This document shows positions 24,702 through 34,283 of a stretch of 64,000 bases of DNA, piece after piece. A model generated the notes under the pieces. It was not told the DNA's origin, did no database searches, and was given only the letters and a program-made list of their open reading frames with translations. Both the position numbers and the translations under genes were made by a program. Location of the stretch: the NCBI RefSeq assembly GCF_007970665.1, contig NZ_CP042430.1, positions 4,402,001 through 4,466,000 of the forward strand, read 5' to 3'. Source of the stretch: Baekduia soli. GTDB taxonomy: Bacteria > Actinomycetota > Thermoleophilia > Solirubrobacterales > Solirubrobacteraceae. The number at the start of each line of letters is the position of its first letter. The stretch's first letter is position 1.

Positions 24702-26306
24702 ATGCGCCGGATCGCCGTTGCCCTGCTGCTCAGCTGCATCGCCTGCGTGACCGCGGGCACCTCGATCGCCTCCGCGGCCGGGGAGGTGGTGATGGCCGCC
24801 GGGGACGTCGCCTGCAACAGCGCGGGCATCACCACCCCCGGCGCCTGCAGCCAGCGCTACACCGCCGGGCTGGCCCTCACCCAGCAGCGGACGCGCCTTG
24901 ACGCGCTCCTGGCCCCGGGCGACCTCCAGTACGACTCGGGCACGCTGTCGGCGTTCAAGAGCTGGTTCGGCACGAGCTGGGGCGTCCCGGCCCTGCGCGG
25001 CGTGCTGCGCCCGGCGCCGGGCAACCACGAGTACCAGACCTCCGGCGCCGCGGGCTACTTCGACTACTTCGCCTCGATCGGCATCAACGTCGGCGCGCGA
25101 GGCCAGGGCTGGTACAGCTTCGACGTCGGGTCCTGGCACTTCATCGCGCTCAACTCCTCCAACAATTGCACGCCGGTGTCGTGCGCGGCGGGGTCGCCCC
25201 AGGAGACCTGGCTGCGCGCCGACCTGGCGGCCACGAGCAAGCCGTGCATCGGGGCGTTCTGGCACCACCCCCTGAGCAGCGCGCCCAAGATGAAGGACCT
25301 GTGGCAGGACCTCATGGACGCGAGCGCCGACATCGTGGTCGACGGCCACGTCCACGGCTACAAGGACCTCGCGCCCCACGACGCCAGCGGCCACGCCAGC
25401 CCGGCGGGCATGCGCGAGTTCGTCGCCGGCAGCGGCGGCAAGAGCAGCGGCGTCTACGGGCTGCTCAAGCTCACGCTGGGCACCAACGGGGCCGACTACC
25501 GCTTCGTCGGCTCGGGCGCGAGCGACTCGGGCTCGCTGACCTGCCACGGCGCCGTCCAGCCGCCCAGCGGCCCGACGGCGGCCTTCACCTCGTCGACCTC
25601 CGGGCTGCAGGCGACGTTCACCGACGGCTCGACCGTCACCGCCCCGGCGACCTACGCCTGGACCTTTGGCGACGGGACCTCGAGCACGCAGCGCGACCCC
25701 GTCCACCTCTACGGCGCCGACGGCACCTACCCGGTGACGCTCACGGTCACCGATCCCAACGGCACCGACACCGTCACCAGGTCCGTCGCCGTCGCGGCCG
25801 GCGGTGGAACCGGCCAGACGCTCGGCGTCCTGCTGGCCGACGTGAAGGCCAACTCGGGCTCGCCGACCAAGAACTACGGCGCCGACCCGACCATCCGGGT
25901 GCGCGCGGGCACCTACCAGTCCTACCTGCGCTTCAGCGTGAGCGGGCTGGCCGGACCGGTCACCGGCGCAACGCTCAGGCTCAAGGCCGTCACCCAGTCG
26001 ACCAAGGACGGCGGCGACGTCTACCACATCGGCGGCACGCTGGCCGACGGGCTCACGCCGTGGACGGAGAGCAACGTGACCTGGGCGACGATGCCCTCGT
26101 TCACCGGCGCGGCCAAGCTCGGCTCCGTCGGGCCCGTCGACCCCTCGGTCGCGGGCGGCATCGTGTCGGTGACGCTGGATCCCGCCGCGTTCGCCGGCGG
26201 CGACGGCACCTACGACCTGGGCCTGAAGAGCGCGACGACCACGAGCGCCTACTACGCGAGCAAGGAGGCGGGCGCGGGCGCCCAGCTCGTGCTCACCACG
26301 GGCTGA
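24702..26306 (+). CDS. secreted metallophosphoesterase with PKD and DNRLRE domains
   Basis: 534 residues with a cleavable signal peptide (MRRIAVALLLSCIACVTAG). The calcineurin-like metal motifs appear in order: AAGDVACN, APGDLQYD, PAPGNHEY, WHHPL and DGHVHGY. A PKD domain (YAWTFGDGTSSTQRDPVHLY) begins near residue 285 and a DNRLRE/CBM96-type domain (SGSPTKNYGADPTIRVR) near 380. It should hydrolyse phosphoesters at the cell surface or in the medium. The first conserved motif lacks the usual D-x-H (AGDVAC instead), so metal binding may differ, as in related alkaline-phosphatase-like secreted members. Confidence 0.82.
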   Translation: MRRIAVALLLSCIACVTAGTSIASAAGEVVMAAGDVACNSAGITTPGACSQRYTAGLALTQQRTRLDALLAPGDLQYDSGTLSAFKSWFGTSWGVPALRGVLRPAPGNHEYQTSGAAGYFDYFASIGINVGARGQGWYSFDVGSWHFIALNSSNNCTPVSCAAGSPQETWLRADLAATSKPCIGAFWHHPLSSAPKMKDLWQDLMDASADIVVDGHVHGYKDLAPHDASGHASPAGMREFVAGSGGKSSGVYGLLKLTLGTNGADYRFVGSGASDSGSLTCHGAVQPPSGPTAAFTSSTSGLQATFTDGSTVTAPATYAWTFGDGTSSTQRDPVHLYGADGTYPVTLTVTDPNGTDTVTRSVAVAAGGGTGQTLGVLLADVKANSGSPTKNYGADPTIRVRAGTYQSYLRFSVSGLAGPVTGATLRLKAVTQSTKDGGDVYHIGGTLADGLTPWTESNVTWATMPSFTGAAKLGSVGPVDPSVAGGIVSVTLDPAAFAGGDGTYDLGLKSATTTSAYYASKEAGAGAQLVLTTG

Positions 26307-26376
26307 GCGCGCCGCTCGCGGCGGGTTAGGGTGGGCCGCGCAGGCCTCGTCCACCCCCCGCCCCAGGAGCGCGCCC

Positions 26377-26766
26377 ATGTCCCGTCACGCCACGATCAAC
26401 CTGATGGACGTCGAGGACTCGGTCGGCGCGCGCGTCGAGGGTCTCGAGGGCCGCTTCGCCCGCAAGCACCTCGACTCCACCGAGCTCGGCGTCAGCCTCT
26501 TCCGCTATGCGCCCGACCTCCGCAGCCCGTTCGCCCACAGCCACCGCGAGCAGGAGGAGGCCTACGTCGTCGTGGCCGGCAGCGGCCGGGTCCTGCTCGA
26601 CGGCGAGGTGCAGGAGCTGCGCCAGTGGGACGTCCTGCGCGTCGCGCCCGAGGTCGTGCGGGCCTTCGAGGCCGGCCCCGACGGCCTGGACGTCATCGCG
26701 ATCGGCGGCACGAAGCCCGCCGACGGCGACGGCGTGATGGGCGAGGCGACCTGGCCCGACGCCTGA
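26377..26766 (+). CDS. cupin-domain protein
   Basis: 129 residues forming one cupin barrel. FAHSHREQEEAYVVVAGSGR supplies the first motif with His, Glu ligands and LRQWDVLRVAPEVVRAFEAG the second, where the usual His is replaced by Arg/Phe. Single-domain cupins of this type are small metal-binding or sensing proteins; no reaction can be named. It stands alone between two short intergenic gaps. Confidence 0.7.
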   Translation: MSRHATINLMDVEDSVGARVEGLEGRFARKHLDSTELGVSLFRYAPDLRSPFAHSHREQEEAYVVVAGSGRVLLDGEVQELRQWDVLRVAPEVVRAFEAGPDGLDVIAIGGTKPADGDGVMGEATWPDA

Positions 26767-26924
26767 GCTCAGCCGGTGTGGGCCGGGCGCCGCGCGGCCT
26801 GCGCGAGCTCGCGCAGGCGCAGCGGCGGCACGAGCAGCGTGGCCGCGATCACCACGACCACGACCGCCCCCGGCGGGCGTGCCGCGGGACGGGATCGGCG
26901 CCGACGCCGCGGTCGGGCGGCCGC

Positions 26925-27902
26925 TCAGCGGGTGGTGTAGGGCCCGGTCGTCTCGGCGTGGTAGCCCTTGGCGCCCACCGCCAGGGCCAGCTCGCTGCGG
27001 GGATCCCCGCCGGCGGCCAGGCGGTCCAGCGCGCGGCGGAAGTCGTGGCGCGGGCGCCAGCCGAGCTCGGCGCGCGCCCGCGCGTTGTCGTAGACGCGCT
27101 CGATGGACGGGAACATCCGCCAGCCCCGCTCGCGGTACAGGGCCTCCTGGTCGGCGAACAGGCGCGCCACCACCGCGGGGGCATCCTCACGCAGCTCGGC
27201 CACGTCCTGCGGGGAGAACGGCGTCGTGGCGCTGATGATGTAGCGGCCGAAGTCCAGCGGGCCGGCGCGCTCGAGCGCGACGCGGTGGGCGGCCACGACG
27301 TCCTCGAGGTCGACGCGGCGATAGAGCAGCTCGTTGACCTTGAGGTTGAGGTCGTCGTAGGCCGCCCGCACGTCGTCGCGGTCGTCGGCCTCGGGGAAGA
27401 ACCGCGACGTGCGCAGGATCACGACGGGCAGCCCGTGGTCGCGGTGCACGAGCTCGCACAGGCCCTCGGCGGAGGTCTTCGTCACCCCGTAGACGTTGCG
27501 CGGCACCGGGACGACGTCCTCGGTGATCCACGCGGCGGGCTCGCCCTCGCCCGGCGTCAGCGCCCGCCCGAACGCGCTCGTGGTCGACGTGAACACGAAG
27601 GCCCCGACCCCCGCGCCGACCGCCTCCTCGAGGAGGTTCAGCGTCCCCGTGACGTTGACGTCGACGAACCGGGCGCGCGCGTGGGAGCCGACGTGGGGCT
27701 TGTGCAGCGTCGCGGTGTGCAGCACCGCGTCGGCGCCGGCGACGTGGCGGGCGACCGTGTCGCGGTCGGTGATCGAGCCGACGGCCGTGGTGCAGGGCCC
27801 CTCGAGGACGTCGAGGCCGGTGACGTCATGGCCCTCGGCGCCCAGGACGCGCACGAGCGCCTCGCCGAGGTGGCCGGAGCTGCCGGTGACGAGGATCCGC
27901 AT
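26925..27902 (-). CDS. NAD-dependent epimerase/dehydratase
   Basis: 325 residues. N-terminal MRILVTGSSGHLGEALVRVL contains the G-x-x-G-x-x-G motif; VYGVTKTSAE supplies the catalytic Tyr-x-x-x-Lys and FTSTTSAFG the Ser/Thr. These place it in the extended SDR family of nucleotide-sugar epimerases/dehydratases. ERVYDNARARAELGWRPRHD near the C-terminus is the usual substrate-domain signature. No sugar specificity is evident. Confidence 0.82.
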   Translation of the reverse strand: MRILVTGSSGHLGEALVRVLGAEGHDVTGLDVLEGPCTTAVGSITDRDTVARHVAGADAVLHTATLHKPHVGSHARARFVDVNVTGTLNLLEEAVGAGVGAFVFTSTTSAFGRALTPGEGEPAAWITEDVVPVPRNVYGVTKTSAEGLCELVHRDHGLPVVILRTSRFFPEADDRDDVRAAYDDLNLKVNELLYRRVDLEDVVAAHRVALERAGPLDFGRYIISATTPFSPQDVAELREDAPAVVARLFADQEALYRERGWRMFPSIERVYDNARARAELGWRPRHDFRRALDRLAAGGDPRSELALAVGAKGYHAETTGPYTTR

Positions 27903-27941
27903 GGGCCAGGGATAGCACCCCGGCCCGCCGGAGCGAGGGCG

Positions 27942-28853
27942 TCAGCCGCCCGACCGGCGGAACGCCGACAGGAACTCCCAGGTGCGCCGCGTGGAGGCGA
28001 ACCCCCTGACGTCGTCGAGGTCGTTCTCGCCGGGCCACCCGTGGTCGGCGTCGTCGATGCGGTCGTGCTGGACGACGACCCCGGCGCGGCAGGCGGCCCA
28101 GCGCAGCTCGGTCACGCCGGGGTGCGGCGACGAGCTGCGCGCGCGGCCGGCGCAGCCGTCCAGGCGCCGCCACTGGGCGAGGAACGCGGGCACCGCGCCG
28201 GCGCCCGCGGGGCCCGACCCGGCGTAGGGCACGACGTGGTCGGCGCCCCCGTGGATCTCCAGGATCGGCACGGGCCGCGCGGGGCGGCAGTCGGGCAGCG
28301 ACTTGTAGCCGCCGGCGACGGGCGCCGCCGCGGCGATGAGGTCGGAGGCGTCGCAGGCCAGCCGGGCACTCATCCCGCCGCCGTTGGAGACGCCGGTGAC
28401 GCCGACGCGGGCGGGATCGGCGCAGGCCGCGGCCACCGCCGCGGCGATGACCTTGCGCAGGTAGGCCACGTCGTCGGGCTTGCCGGGCAGCGACCCCGAG
28501 ATGTTCCACGACGGCCGCGCGCCCGTGGCCGTCGGGTAGGCCACGGAGAAGCCGTCGCGGTCGGCCAGGGCCGAGTAGTTCGTGTACGACGCGAAGTCGT
28601 GGGCGGTCTGGCCCGAGCCGGGCAGCCCGAGGACCAGCGGCGCGCCCGGGCGCGTCCTGCGGCCCACGTGCAGGACGACCGCGATGCGCCCGTCGATCGG
28701 CGCCAGCCGATGCGAGCCGGCGGGCAGGGGCGTGCAGCCCGCGGCCGCGGTCGCGCGGGCGCGCAGCGGCGGCGAGGAGGCGGTGCCTGCGGCCACGGCC
28801 AGGGAGGCGATCCCGACGAAGACGCCGACGATCGCGAGCAGCAGTCGGCGCAC
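27942..28853 (-). CDS. secreted PHB-depolymerase-type esterase
   Basis: 303 residues with a signal peptide (MRRLLLAIVGVFVGIASLAV). PLVLGLPGSGQTAHDFASYT forms the oxyanion region, VTGVSNGGGMSARLAC the nucleophile elbow (G-x-S-x-G with Ser), and DADHGWPG the catalytic His; an Asp occurs in EIHGGADHVVPYAG. This is the LpqC/poly(3-hydroxybutyrate) depolymerase class of alpha/beta hydrolases that also includes feruloyl and acetyl-xylan esterases. The exact substrate is not decided by sequence. Confidence 0.82.
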   Translation of the reverse strand: MRRLLLAIVGVFVGIASLAVAAGTASSPPLRARATAAAGCTPLPAGSHRLAPIDGRIAVVLHVGRRTRPGAPLVLGLPGSGQTAHDFASYTNYSALADRDGFSVAYPTATGARPSWNISGSLPGKPDDVAYLRKVIAAAVAAACADPARVGVTGVSNGGGMSARLACDASDLIAAAAPVAGGYKSLPDCRPARPVPILEIHGGADHVVPYAGSGPAGAGAVPAFLAQWRRLDGCAGRARSSSPHPGVTELRWAACRAGVVVQHDRIDDADHGWPGENDLDDVRGFASTRRTWEFLSAFRRSGG

Positions 28854-28950
28854 TCAGCTCGTGATGGGACGGTCGACCGGCAGGCGGACCGGGCGATGGC
28901 GGATCGCGGTCACGGCGCGACAGGATGGCGCATCGGCCGGTCGGCCGCAC

Positions 28951-29311
28951 TCACCCGGCCGGGGGAGCCTGCGGTCCGGAACCCGGGGCGATGGTCACCA
29001 GCGCGGCGCCGGCGGCGGGCAGCGCGAGCCGCAGGCGCCCGTGCAGGCACCGTCGGGGCCCACGGCCTGCCCGGCGAACGTGACGCGGCTGCTGGTCCGG
29101 GACGGGTTGATCGCCACGAGCCGCACGGTGTGCGGGGGCAGCGGCCGCGGCGCGGGACCACGCGGCCGGCCTGGACGGTCAGCACGCTGACCTCAGAGAC
29201 CTGCGGCGGCCCATCGCGCCCCGCGGCGGCCACGATGCCGCCGGCCGCGCCGAGCAGGACGAGCGCCGAGGCGGTCGCGGCCGTGCGGCGGGTGACGAGC
29301 ACCGCCCTCAT
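28951..29311 (-). pseudogene. small secreted protein split by two frameshifts
   Basis: From the ATG at 29311 one frame gives an exported N-terminus (TAATASALVLLGAAGGIVAA, then VSEVSVLTVQAGRVV). Near 29150 the signal moves to a second frame (LPPHTVRLVAINPSRTSSRV, TFAGQAVGPDGACTG) and near 29050 to a third (LRLALPAAGAALVTIAPGSG) ending in TGA at 28951. Joined, they make a plausible beta-rich exported protein of about 120 residues. Either the sequence has two single-base errors or the gene is dead. Confidence 0.55.
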
Positions 29312-29420
29312 GCCGGGCAGCCTCGCCGCCGGCCCTCGCCGCCGGCCTCAGGCGATCTTGGCGTTGGATCGGGTCCTGCCCGCCCGGGGCGCCCGGGCGG
29401 GATGCTTTCCTGTCGCGGTG

Positions 29421-30206
29421 ATGACCAGCCACGCGATCGCCGGAGCGCTGATCAGCGTCGACCCGTTCGGCGACCGCTCGCGCGGCGGGTCGGGCTCGGC
29501 GTTCCTGGTCCTCGCCGCGTTCGTGGTCTCGTTCATGGCCATCCGCACGAGCGCGCGGCTCACGCGCCACGTGTCGTGGTGGCCGGGGGCCGTGCGCACC
29601 GGCGACATCCACATCCATCACCTGGTGTGGGGCATCTTCCTCATGATGCTCTCGGGCTTCCTGGCGTTCGCCACCACGCCCGGCGCGCCGTGGTGGCACC
29701 TCATCGCGATCGGGTTCGGGGTGGGCGCGGGCTTCACCATGGACGAGTTCGCGCTCTGGGTGCACCTCGAGGACGTCTACTGGGAGCAGCAGGGACGCCG
29801 GTCGGTCGACGCGGCCATCATCGCCGTGGCGTTCGCCGGGCTCGTCGTGCTCGGCACGACGCCCTTCGGCCTGGACGACCCCGCCTCGATCACCGAGACG
29901 GCGGTCGTGGTCTGCGTCGTGCTCGCGCTGGCGCTCGTGTGCTTCATGAAGGGCCGCATCCTGCTGGGCGTGCTCGGGCTCTTCGTGCCGGTCTTCGCGA
30001 TCGCCGGCGCCGTGCGCCTCGCACGCCCCACGTCGCCGTGGGCGCGCCGGCGCTACACGGCCGGGCGCCTGGCCCGGGCCCACGCGCGCTTCGACGCCGA
30101 CCGCCCCGCCGCGCGCTGGGGCCGGCGCCTGGCCGACGCGCTGGTGGGCGCGCCGACCGACCGCGAGGTCCGGCCACCGGCGCGCGAGGACCCGCCCGCG
30201 CCCTGA
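29421..30206 (+). CDS. polytopic membrane protein, unknown function
   Basis: 261 residues with six to seven hydrophobic helices. Distinct polar clusters lie at helix ends: TGDIHIHHLVWG, MDEFALWVHLEDVYW, and SWWPG. The His/Asp/Glu content could bind a metal, but I do not recognise the family. The frame stops at 30206; removing one C from the CCC at about 30203 would continue it as EREPAPAAPATDLFEALRAT followed by an acidic/basic AEGE/AEGK repeat tail, stopping at 30339. The tail has clear coding bias, so a homopolymer indel is likely. Confidence 0.65.
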   Translation: MTSHAIAGALISVDPFGDRSRGGSGSAFLVLAAFVVSFMAIRTSARLTRHVSWWPGAVRTGDIHIHHLVWGIFLMMLSGFLAFATTPGAPWWHLIAIGFGVGAGFTMDEFALWVHLEDVYWEQQGRRSVDAAIIAVAFAGLVVLGTTPFGLDDPASITETAVVVCVVLALALVCFMKGRILLGVLGLFVPVFAIAGAVRLARPTSPWARRRYTAGRLARAHARFDADRPAARWGRRLADALVGAPTDREVRPPAREDPPAP

Positions 30207-30390
30207 GCGGGAGCCCGCGCCCGCGGCACCGGCGACCGACCTGTTCGAGGCGCTGCGCGCGACGCTGGCCGACCTCGGCGAGGGCGAGGCCGAGGGCGAG
30301 AGCAAGGCCGAGGGCAAGGCCGAGGCCGGCGCCCGCTGAAGGCCGCCCGGGATCCGCGCTCCCGGGCTGCGGCCTATGCTGCCGCGCGAC

Positions 30391-32312
30391 ATGGCCGAAG
30401 CGTCCAAGGCGGGGCACCTGCGTCACCCCGGCTCCGCCGCGCTGGCGCTCGGCGCGCTGGGCGTCGTGTTCGGCGACATCGGGACCAGCCCGCTCTACGC
30501 GCTGCAGGCGGTCTTCGCGGCCGACCACGGGGCGGTCAAGGCGACCCAGGGCGACGTCTACGGGATCATCTCGCTCGTCGTCTGGTCGATCACGCTGATC
30601 GTCTCGGTCAAGTTCGTGACGTTCATCATGCGCGCCGACAACGACGGCGAGGGCGGCATCATGGCGCTCGTCGCGCTCATCCGGCGCGTGCGGCTGGACC
30701 GGCCCGTCATCAAGGCCGCGCTCGTCGCCGCCGGCCTGTTCGGGGTCGCGCTGTTCTACGGCGACGGCATGATCACCCCGGCCATCTCGGTGCTCTCGGC
30801 CGTCGAGGGCATCAAGGTCGCGGCGCCGAGCCTCTCGTCGGTCGTGCTGCCCGTCACCCTGGCCGTGCTCGTCGGGCTGTTCCTCCTGCAGCGCTACGGC
30901 ACGGAGACGATCGGACGGCTCTTCGGCCCGGTGATGGTGCTCTGGTTCGCCGCGCTGGCCGCGGCCGGGGTCGCCGAGCTCGCGGTCCACCCCCAGATCC
31001 TCCGGGCGTTCTCCCCGCACTACGCCGTGGACTTCTTCGCCGCCCACCCGGGCATCGCGTTCGTCTCGCTCGGCTCCGTCGTGCTGACGGTCACCGGCTC
31101 CGAGGCGCTGTACGCCGACATGGGGCACTTCGGCCGCAAGCCGATCAGCCGGGCATGGTTCTGGGTGGTGTTCCCAGCGTTGATCATCAACTACATGGGC
31201 CAGGGCTCCCTGATCCTCCAGGACCCGGGCGCGATCACCAACCCGTTCTACCTGCTGCTCCCTGACTGGGCCCGGGTGCCGATGATCGCGCTGGCGACGC
31301 TGGCCACCCTCATCGCCTCCCAGGCCGTGATCTCCGGCGCATTCTCGGTGACCCGGCAGGCCGTGCAGCTCGGGTTCCTTCCGCGGCTGAACATCCGCCA
31401 CACGTCCGACGCGACGATCGGGCAGGTCTACGTGCCCGCGGTCAACTGGGCGCTGTTCGCGGCGGTCCTCGCGCTCGTCATCGGGTTCGGGTCCTCGGCG
31501 CGGCTGGCCACGGCCTACGGCATCGCGGTGACGGGCACGCTGCTCATCGACTCGATCCTGTTCCTCGTCGTCGCGCGGCTGCTGTGGGGCCGGCCGCGCT
31601 GGGCCATCGCGGCCGGCGTGCTGGCCTTCGTCACCGTCGACGTGCTGTTCCTCGCCGCCAACGTGACGAAGATCCTCCACGGGGGCTGGTTCCCCCTGCT
31701 CGTCGGCGCGGCGGTCTTCACCGCGCTGTCGACGTGGGACCGAGGCCGCGAGGCCGTCACCGCCGCCCGCATCGCGGCCGAGGGCCGCTGCTGGACTTCG
31801 TCGAGCACATGCACAACCGGTTCCCGCCGATCACCCGCCTGCAGGGCGTCGCGGTCTACCTGAACCCGAGCCGCGACACGACCCCGATCGCGCTGCGCGT
31901 CGGGGTCGAGCAGATCCACGGCATCCCCGAGAAGGTCGTCATCCTCACGATCGAGACGGCCAACACGCCGCACGTGCCCGAGGAGGAGCGGCTGCACACC
32001 GACGGCCTCGGCTACGACGACGACGGCTACAGCCACATCACCCTGCGCTTCGGCTACCAGGACCGCCTCGACGTCCCGGCCGAGCTGGCCCGCCGGCGCC
32101 GGGGCGGGCGGACGCGCGAGGCCCACTTCAACCCGTACCACGCGACGTACTTCCTGTCGCACATCACGATCGTCGCCGACCGCCCGCACGGCATGCCGCG
32201 CTGGCGCAAGCGGCTCTTCGTCGCGATGGCGCGCAACGCGGCCAGCCCCGCGGACTACTTCAACCTGCCGCCCGAGCGCGTCGTCACGCTCGGATCCCAG
32301 ATCCACATCTGA
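30391..32312 (+). pseudogene. kup: kup-type potassium transporter, split by one frameshift
   Basis: Kup imports K+ with protons. The first frame (ALGALGVVFGDIGTSPLYAL is the family hallmark; 12 helices through residue ~470) stops at 31863 after nonsense sequence. The cytosolic domain resumes in the next frame with LLDFVEHMHNRFPPITRLQG and runs to the correct family C-terminus at 32312. One missing C in GGCCG near 31797 explains the break. Without the lesion the protein is about 640 residues, normal for Kup. The start is MAEASK at 30391 (30376 also possible). Confidence 0.85.
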
Positions 32313-32321
32313 TCCGGCGCG

Positions 32322-32642
32322 TCAGCGCAGCCCGAGGCGCCGCTGCAGGTCCTCGACGGCCTCGTCGAGCGCGGGGCCGCCGAGGTAGAGCGGCCCGGCG
32401 CCGTCGGTGAGCAGCGCGTGCACGACGTCCAGGCCGTCGGAGGGCAGCTGACGCGCCGAGCGCAGCACGCCGGCGACGGCGAGCAGGTCGGGCGCATGGG
32501 CCCGGACCCGATCGCGCGCCACGGGGATGCGGCAGGAGAGGCGGGGCCGCCCGTCGGCGTCGCCCACGGCCTGCTCCAGTCCGGCGGCCAGCATACGGCG
32601 CCGCCGGGTCGCTCGGGACGGGGTGTGGGGGTGCAGCACCAT
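32322..32642 (-). CDS. small hypothetical protein
   Basis: 106 residues, starting MVLHPHTPSRATRRRR with GAGG upstream of the ATG. It is helical, with LAVAGVLRSARQLPSDGLDV and LGGPALDEAVEDLQRRLGLR near the end. I do not recognise the family and see no membrane segment. It is convergent with kup and divergent from the PRC/MgtE-N/CBS gene. Confidence 0.5.
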   Translation of the reverse strand: MVLHPHTPSRATRRRRMLAAGLEQAVGDADGRPRLSCRIPVARDRVRAHAPDLLAVAGVLRSARQLPSDGLDVVHALLTDGAGPLYLGGPALDEAVEDLQRRLGLR

Positions 32643-32709
32643 GATGTCCTCAGGATCGCCCCGGTCCCGTGCGGGCCGCGTCGAGGTTGGGCGTGGCCGC
32701 GTACAGATC

Positions 32710-32731
32710 CCGTACCGATGCGGTGGTACGG
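32710..32731. promoter_or_regulatory. 7-bp inverted repeat, candidate operator
   Basis: CCGTACC (32710-32716) and GGTACGG (32725-32731) are exact reverse complements around an 8-nt spacer. The site lies in the 196-bp divergent region between the small gene at 32642 and the Mg-related gene at 32839, a natural place for a dimeric repressor. Confidence 0.4.
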
Positions 32732-32838
32732 CGCGCCCTGATGCGTCCGAACCCCACGACGGCGCCTCGCGCCGGTCGCGCTCCCGACGCACCGCGGGTG
32801 CCGGCTCCCACGGCGCGTCCGCCATCTAGGCTTGGCGC

Positions 32839-34107
32839 ATGCCGGCCGCCACGGCACCGGTCCTGCATCTCTCGCTCGTCGTCGGCAGCGCGCTGGTCGA
32901 CGCCGACGGGGACCGCCTGGGTCGCGTGGAGGACCTCATCGTGCGGCTCGGCGACGCGGGCTACCCGCCGATCACGGGCTTGATGGTGTCGGTCGCCGGG
33001 CGCCTGTCCTACGTCGCCGCCGAGGCGGTGGCCGACATCGCCGACGGCGCCGTCACCCTGCGCACGGCCAAGCTCGACCTCGGGCGCTTCGAGCGCCGGC
33101 CCGAGGAGGTCCTGCTCAAGGAGGACGTGCTCGATCACCAGCTCATCAACGTCGACGGCGCCCGGCTCGTGCGCGCGAACGAGATCGAGCTGGCGCGGGT
33201 CGAGGGCTGGTGGCGGGTGGTCGGTGTCGACGTCGGCCCTCGCGGCGGGCTGCGCCGTCTGCTGCCCAGGCCCGTCGGCCGTCACGTCGCGCCCGGGGGG
33301 TTCCTGGACTGGGCGAGCGTGGAGCCGTTCGTCGGCCACGTGCCCAGCGTCCGGCTGCGCGTCCCCCACCCCAAGCTGGCGCGGCTGCACCCCGCCCAGA
33401 TCGCCGACCTCGTCGAGGCCGCCTCGCACCACGAGGGCGAGGAGATCATGCTGGCCGTCGGGGCCGGGGACAGCGAGCTCGAGGCCGACGTCTTCGAGGA
33501 GCTCGACGAGCAGCACCAGCGCGAGTTCCTGCAGGAGCGCTCGGACGCCGACGTCGCCGCGGTGCTGGCCCGGATGGCCCCCGACGACGCGGCCGACGTC
33601 GTCGCCGAGCTCGACGACGACCGGCGCGAGGGGGTCCTGGCCCTGCTGCCCGCCTCGCCGCGGACCAAGATCCGCACGCTGCTGGGGTTCGACCGCGCGC
33701 AGGCCGGCGGGCTGATGAGCACGGAGTTCATCTGCGTCTACCACCAGGCGACGACCGCGGAGGTGCTGGACCGCGTCCGCCGCGGCGACGTCGCCGACGA
33801 CCTGCTGACCTCGGTCTTCGTGATGGACACCCATCGCCGGCTCGAGGGCAGCGTGCCCGTCACCGCGCTCGTCCGCGCCGACGGCGACGTGCCGGTGGCC
33901 CAGCTCCTGCGCCCGGGCACGCCGCACCTCGTGGCCGATGCCGACCTCGAGGAGGTCGCCCGCCTCATGGCCGACTTCAACCTCACCTCGGTCGCGGTCG
34001 TCGACGACCGCGAGCAGATGATCGGCGTCATCACCGTCGACGACGTGCTGAAGACGCTGCTGCCCAAGGGCTGGCGCCGGCGGTTCGGGCTGCTCGGCGA
34101 CGAGTGA
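32839..34107 (+). CDS. PRC-barrel / MgtE-N / CBS protein, probable Mg2+-sensing partner
   Basis: 422 residues without membrane segments. The first ~170 residues resemble two PRC-barrel-like units (ALVDADGDRLGRVEDLIVRL; LINVDGARLVRANEIEL). The centre (HPAQIADLVEAASHHEGEEI, LARMAPDDAADVVAELDDDR) is the MgtE N-terminal superhelical domain, followed by a CBS pair (GGLMSTEFICVYHQATTAEV; SVAVVDDREQMIGVITVDDV). In MgtE channels these domains sense Mg2+, but the MgtE pore is missing. The next gene encodes an NRAMP-related transporter, so it likely regulates that carrier. Confidence 0.8.
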   Translation: MPAATAPVLHLSLVVGSALVDADGDRLGRVEDLIVRLGDAGYPPITGLMVSVAGRLSYVAAEAVADIADGAVTLRTAKLDLGRFERRPEEVLLKEDVLDHQLINVDGARLVRANEIELARVEGWWRVVGVDVGPRGGLRRLLPRPVGRHVAPGGFLDWASVEPFVGHVPSVRLRVPHPKLARLHPAQIADLVEAASHHEGEEIMLAVGAGDSELEADVFEELDEQHQREFLQERSDADVAAVLARMAPDDAADVVAELDDDRREGVLALLPASPRTKIRTLLGFDRAQAGGLMSTEFICVYHQATTAEVLDRVRRGDVADDLLTSVFVMDTHRRLEGSVPVTALVRADGDVPVAQLLRPGTPHLVADADLEEVARLMADFNLTSVAVVDDREQMIGVITVDDVLKTLLPKGWRRRFGLLGDE

Positions 34108-34163
34108 TCCCGGCGGCCGACCGGCGCAGCGCGCCGGGACCCGCGCGTACACTCGCCCACGGC

Positions 34164-34283
34164 ATGATCATGATGAACGGACACCTCGATGCGGGCCCGA
34201 GTACCACCCGCACTCGGTCGTGTCCGCTCGGCGCTGCTCGGTGGCCGGCCGCGGCTCCGCGGGCGCGCCTCCGCACGTCCTGA
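34164..34283 (+). CDS. possible short ORF overlapping the NRAMP start
   Basis: A 39-codon ORF begins ATGATCATGATG, three in-frame ATGs inside a 10-bp palindrome CATGATCATG (34163-34172). A TACACT hexamer at 34148-34153 could be a -10, which would make it leaderless. It runs 95 nt into the NRAMP gene in another frame. Either a leader peptide or chance; the protein MIMMNGHLDAGPS... is not recognised. Confidence 0.25.
   Translation: MIMMNGHLDAGPSTTRTRSCPLGAARWPAAAPRARLRTS

Noticed and set aside
26769-26861. A 30-residue minus-strand ORF with a short hydrophobic segment (VVVIAATLLVPPL)
   Set aside because: No ribosome site, several equivalent GTG starts, and no similarity I can name; too weak to annotate.
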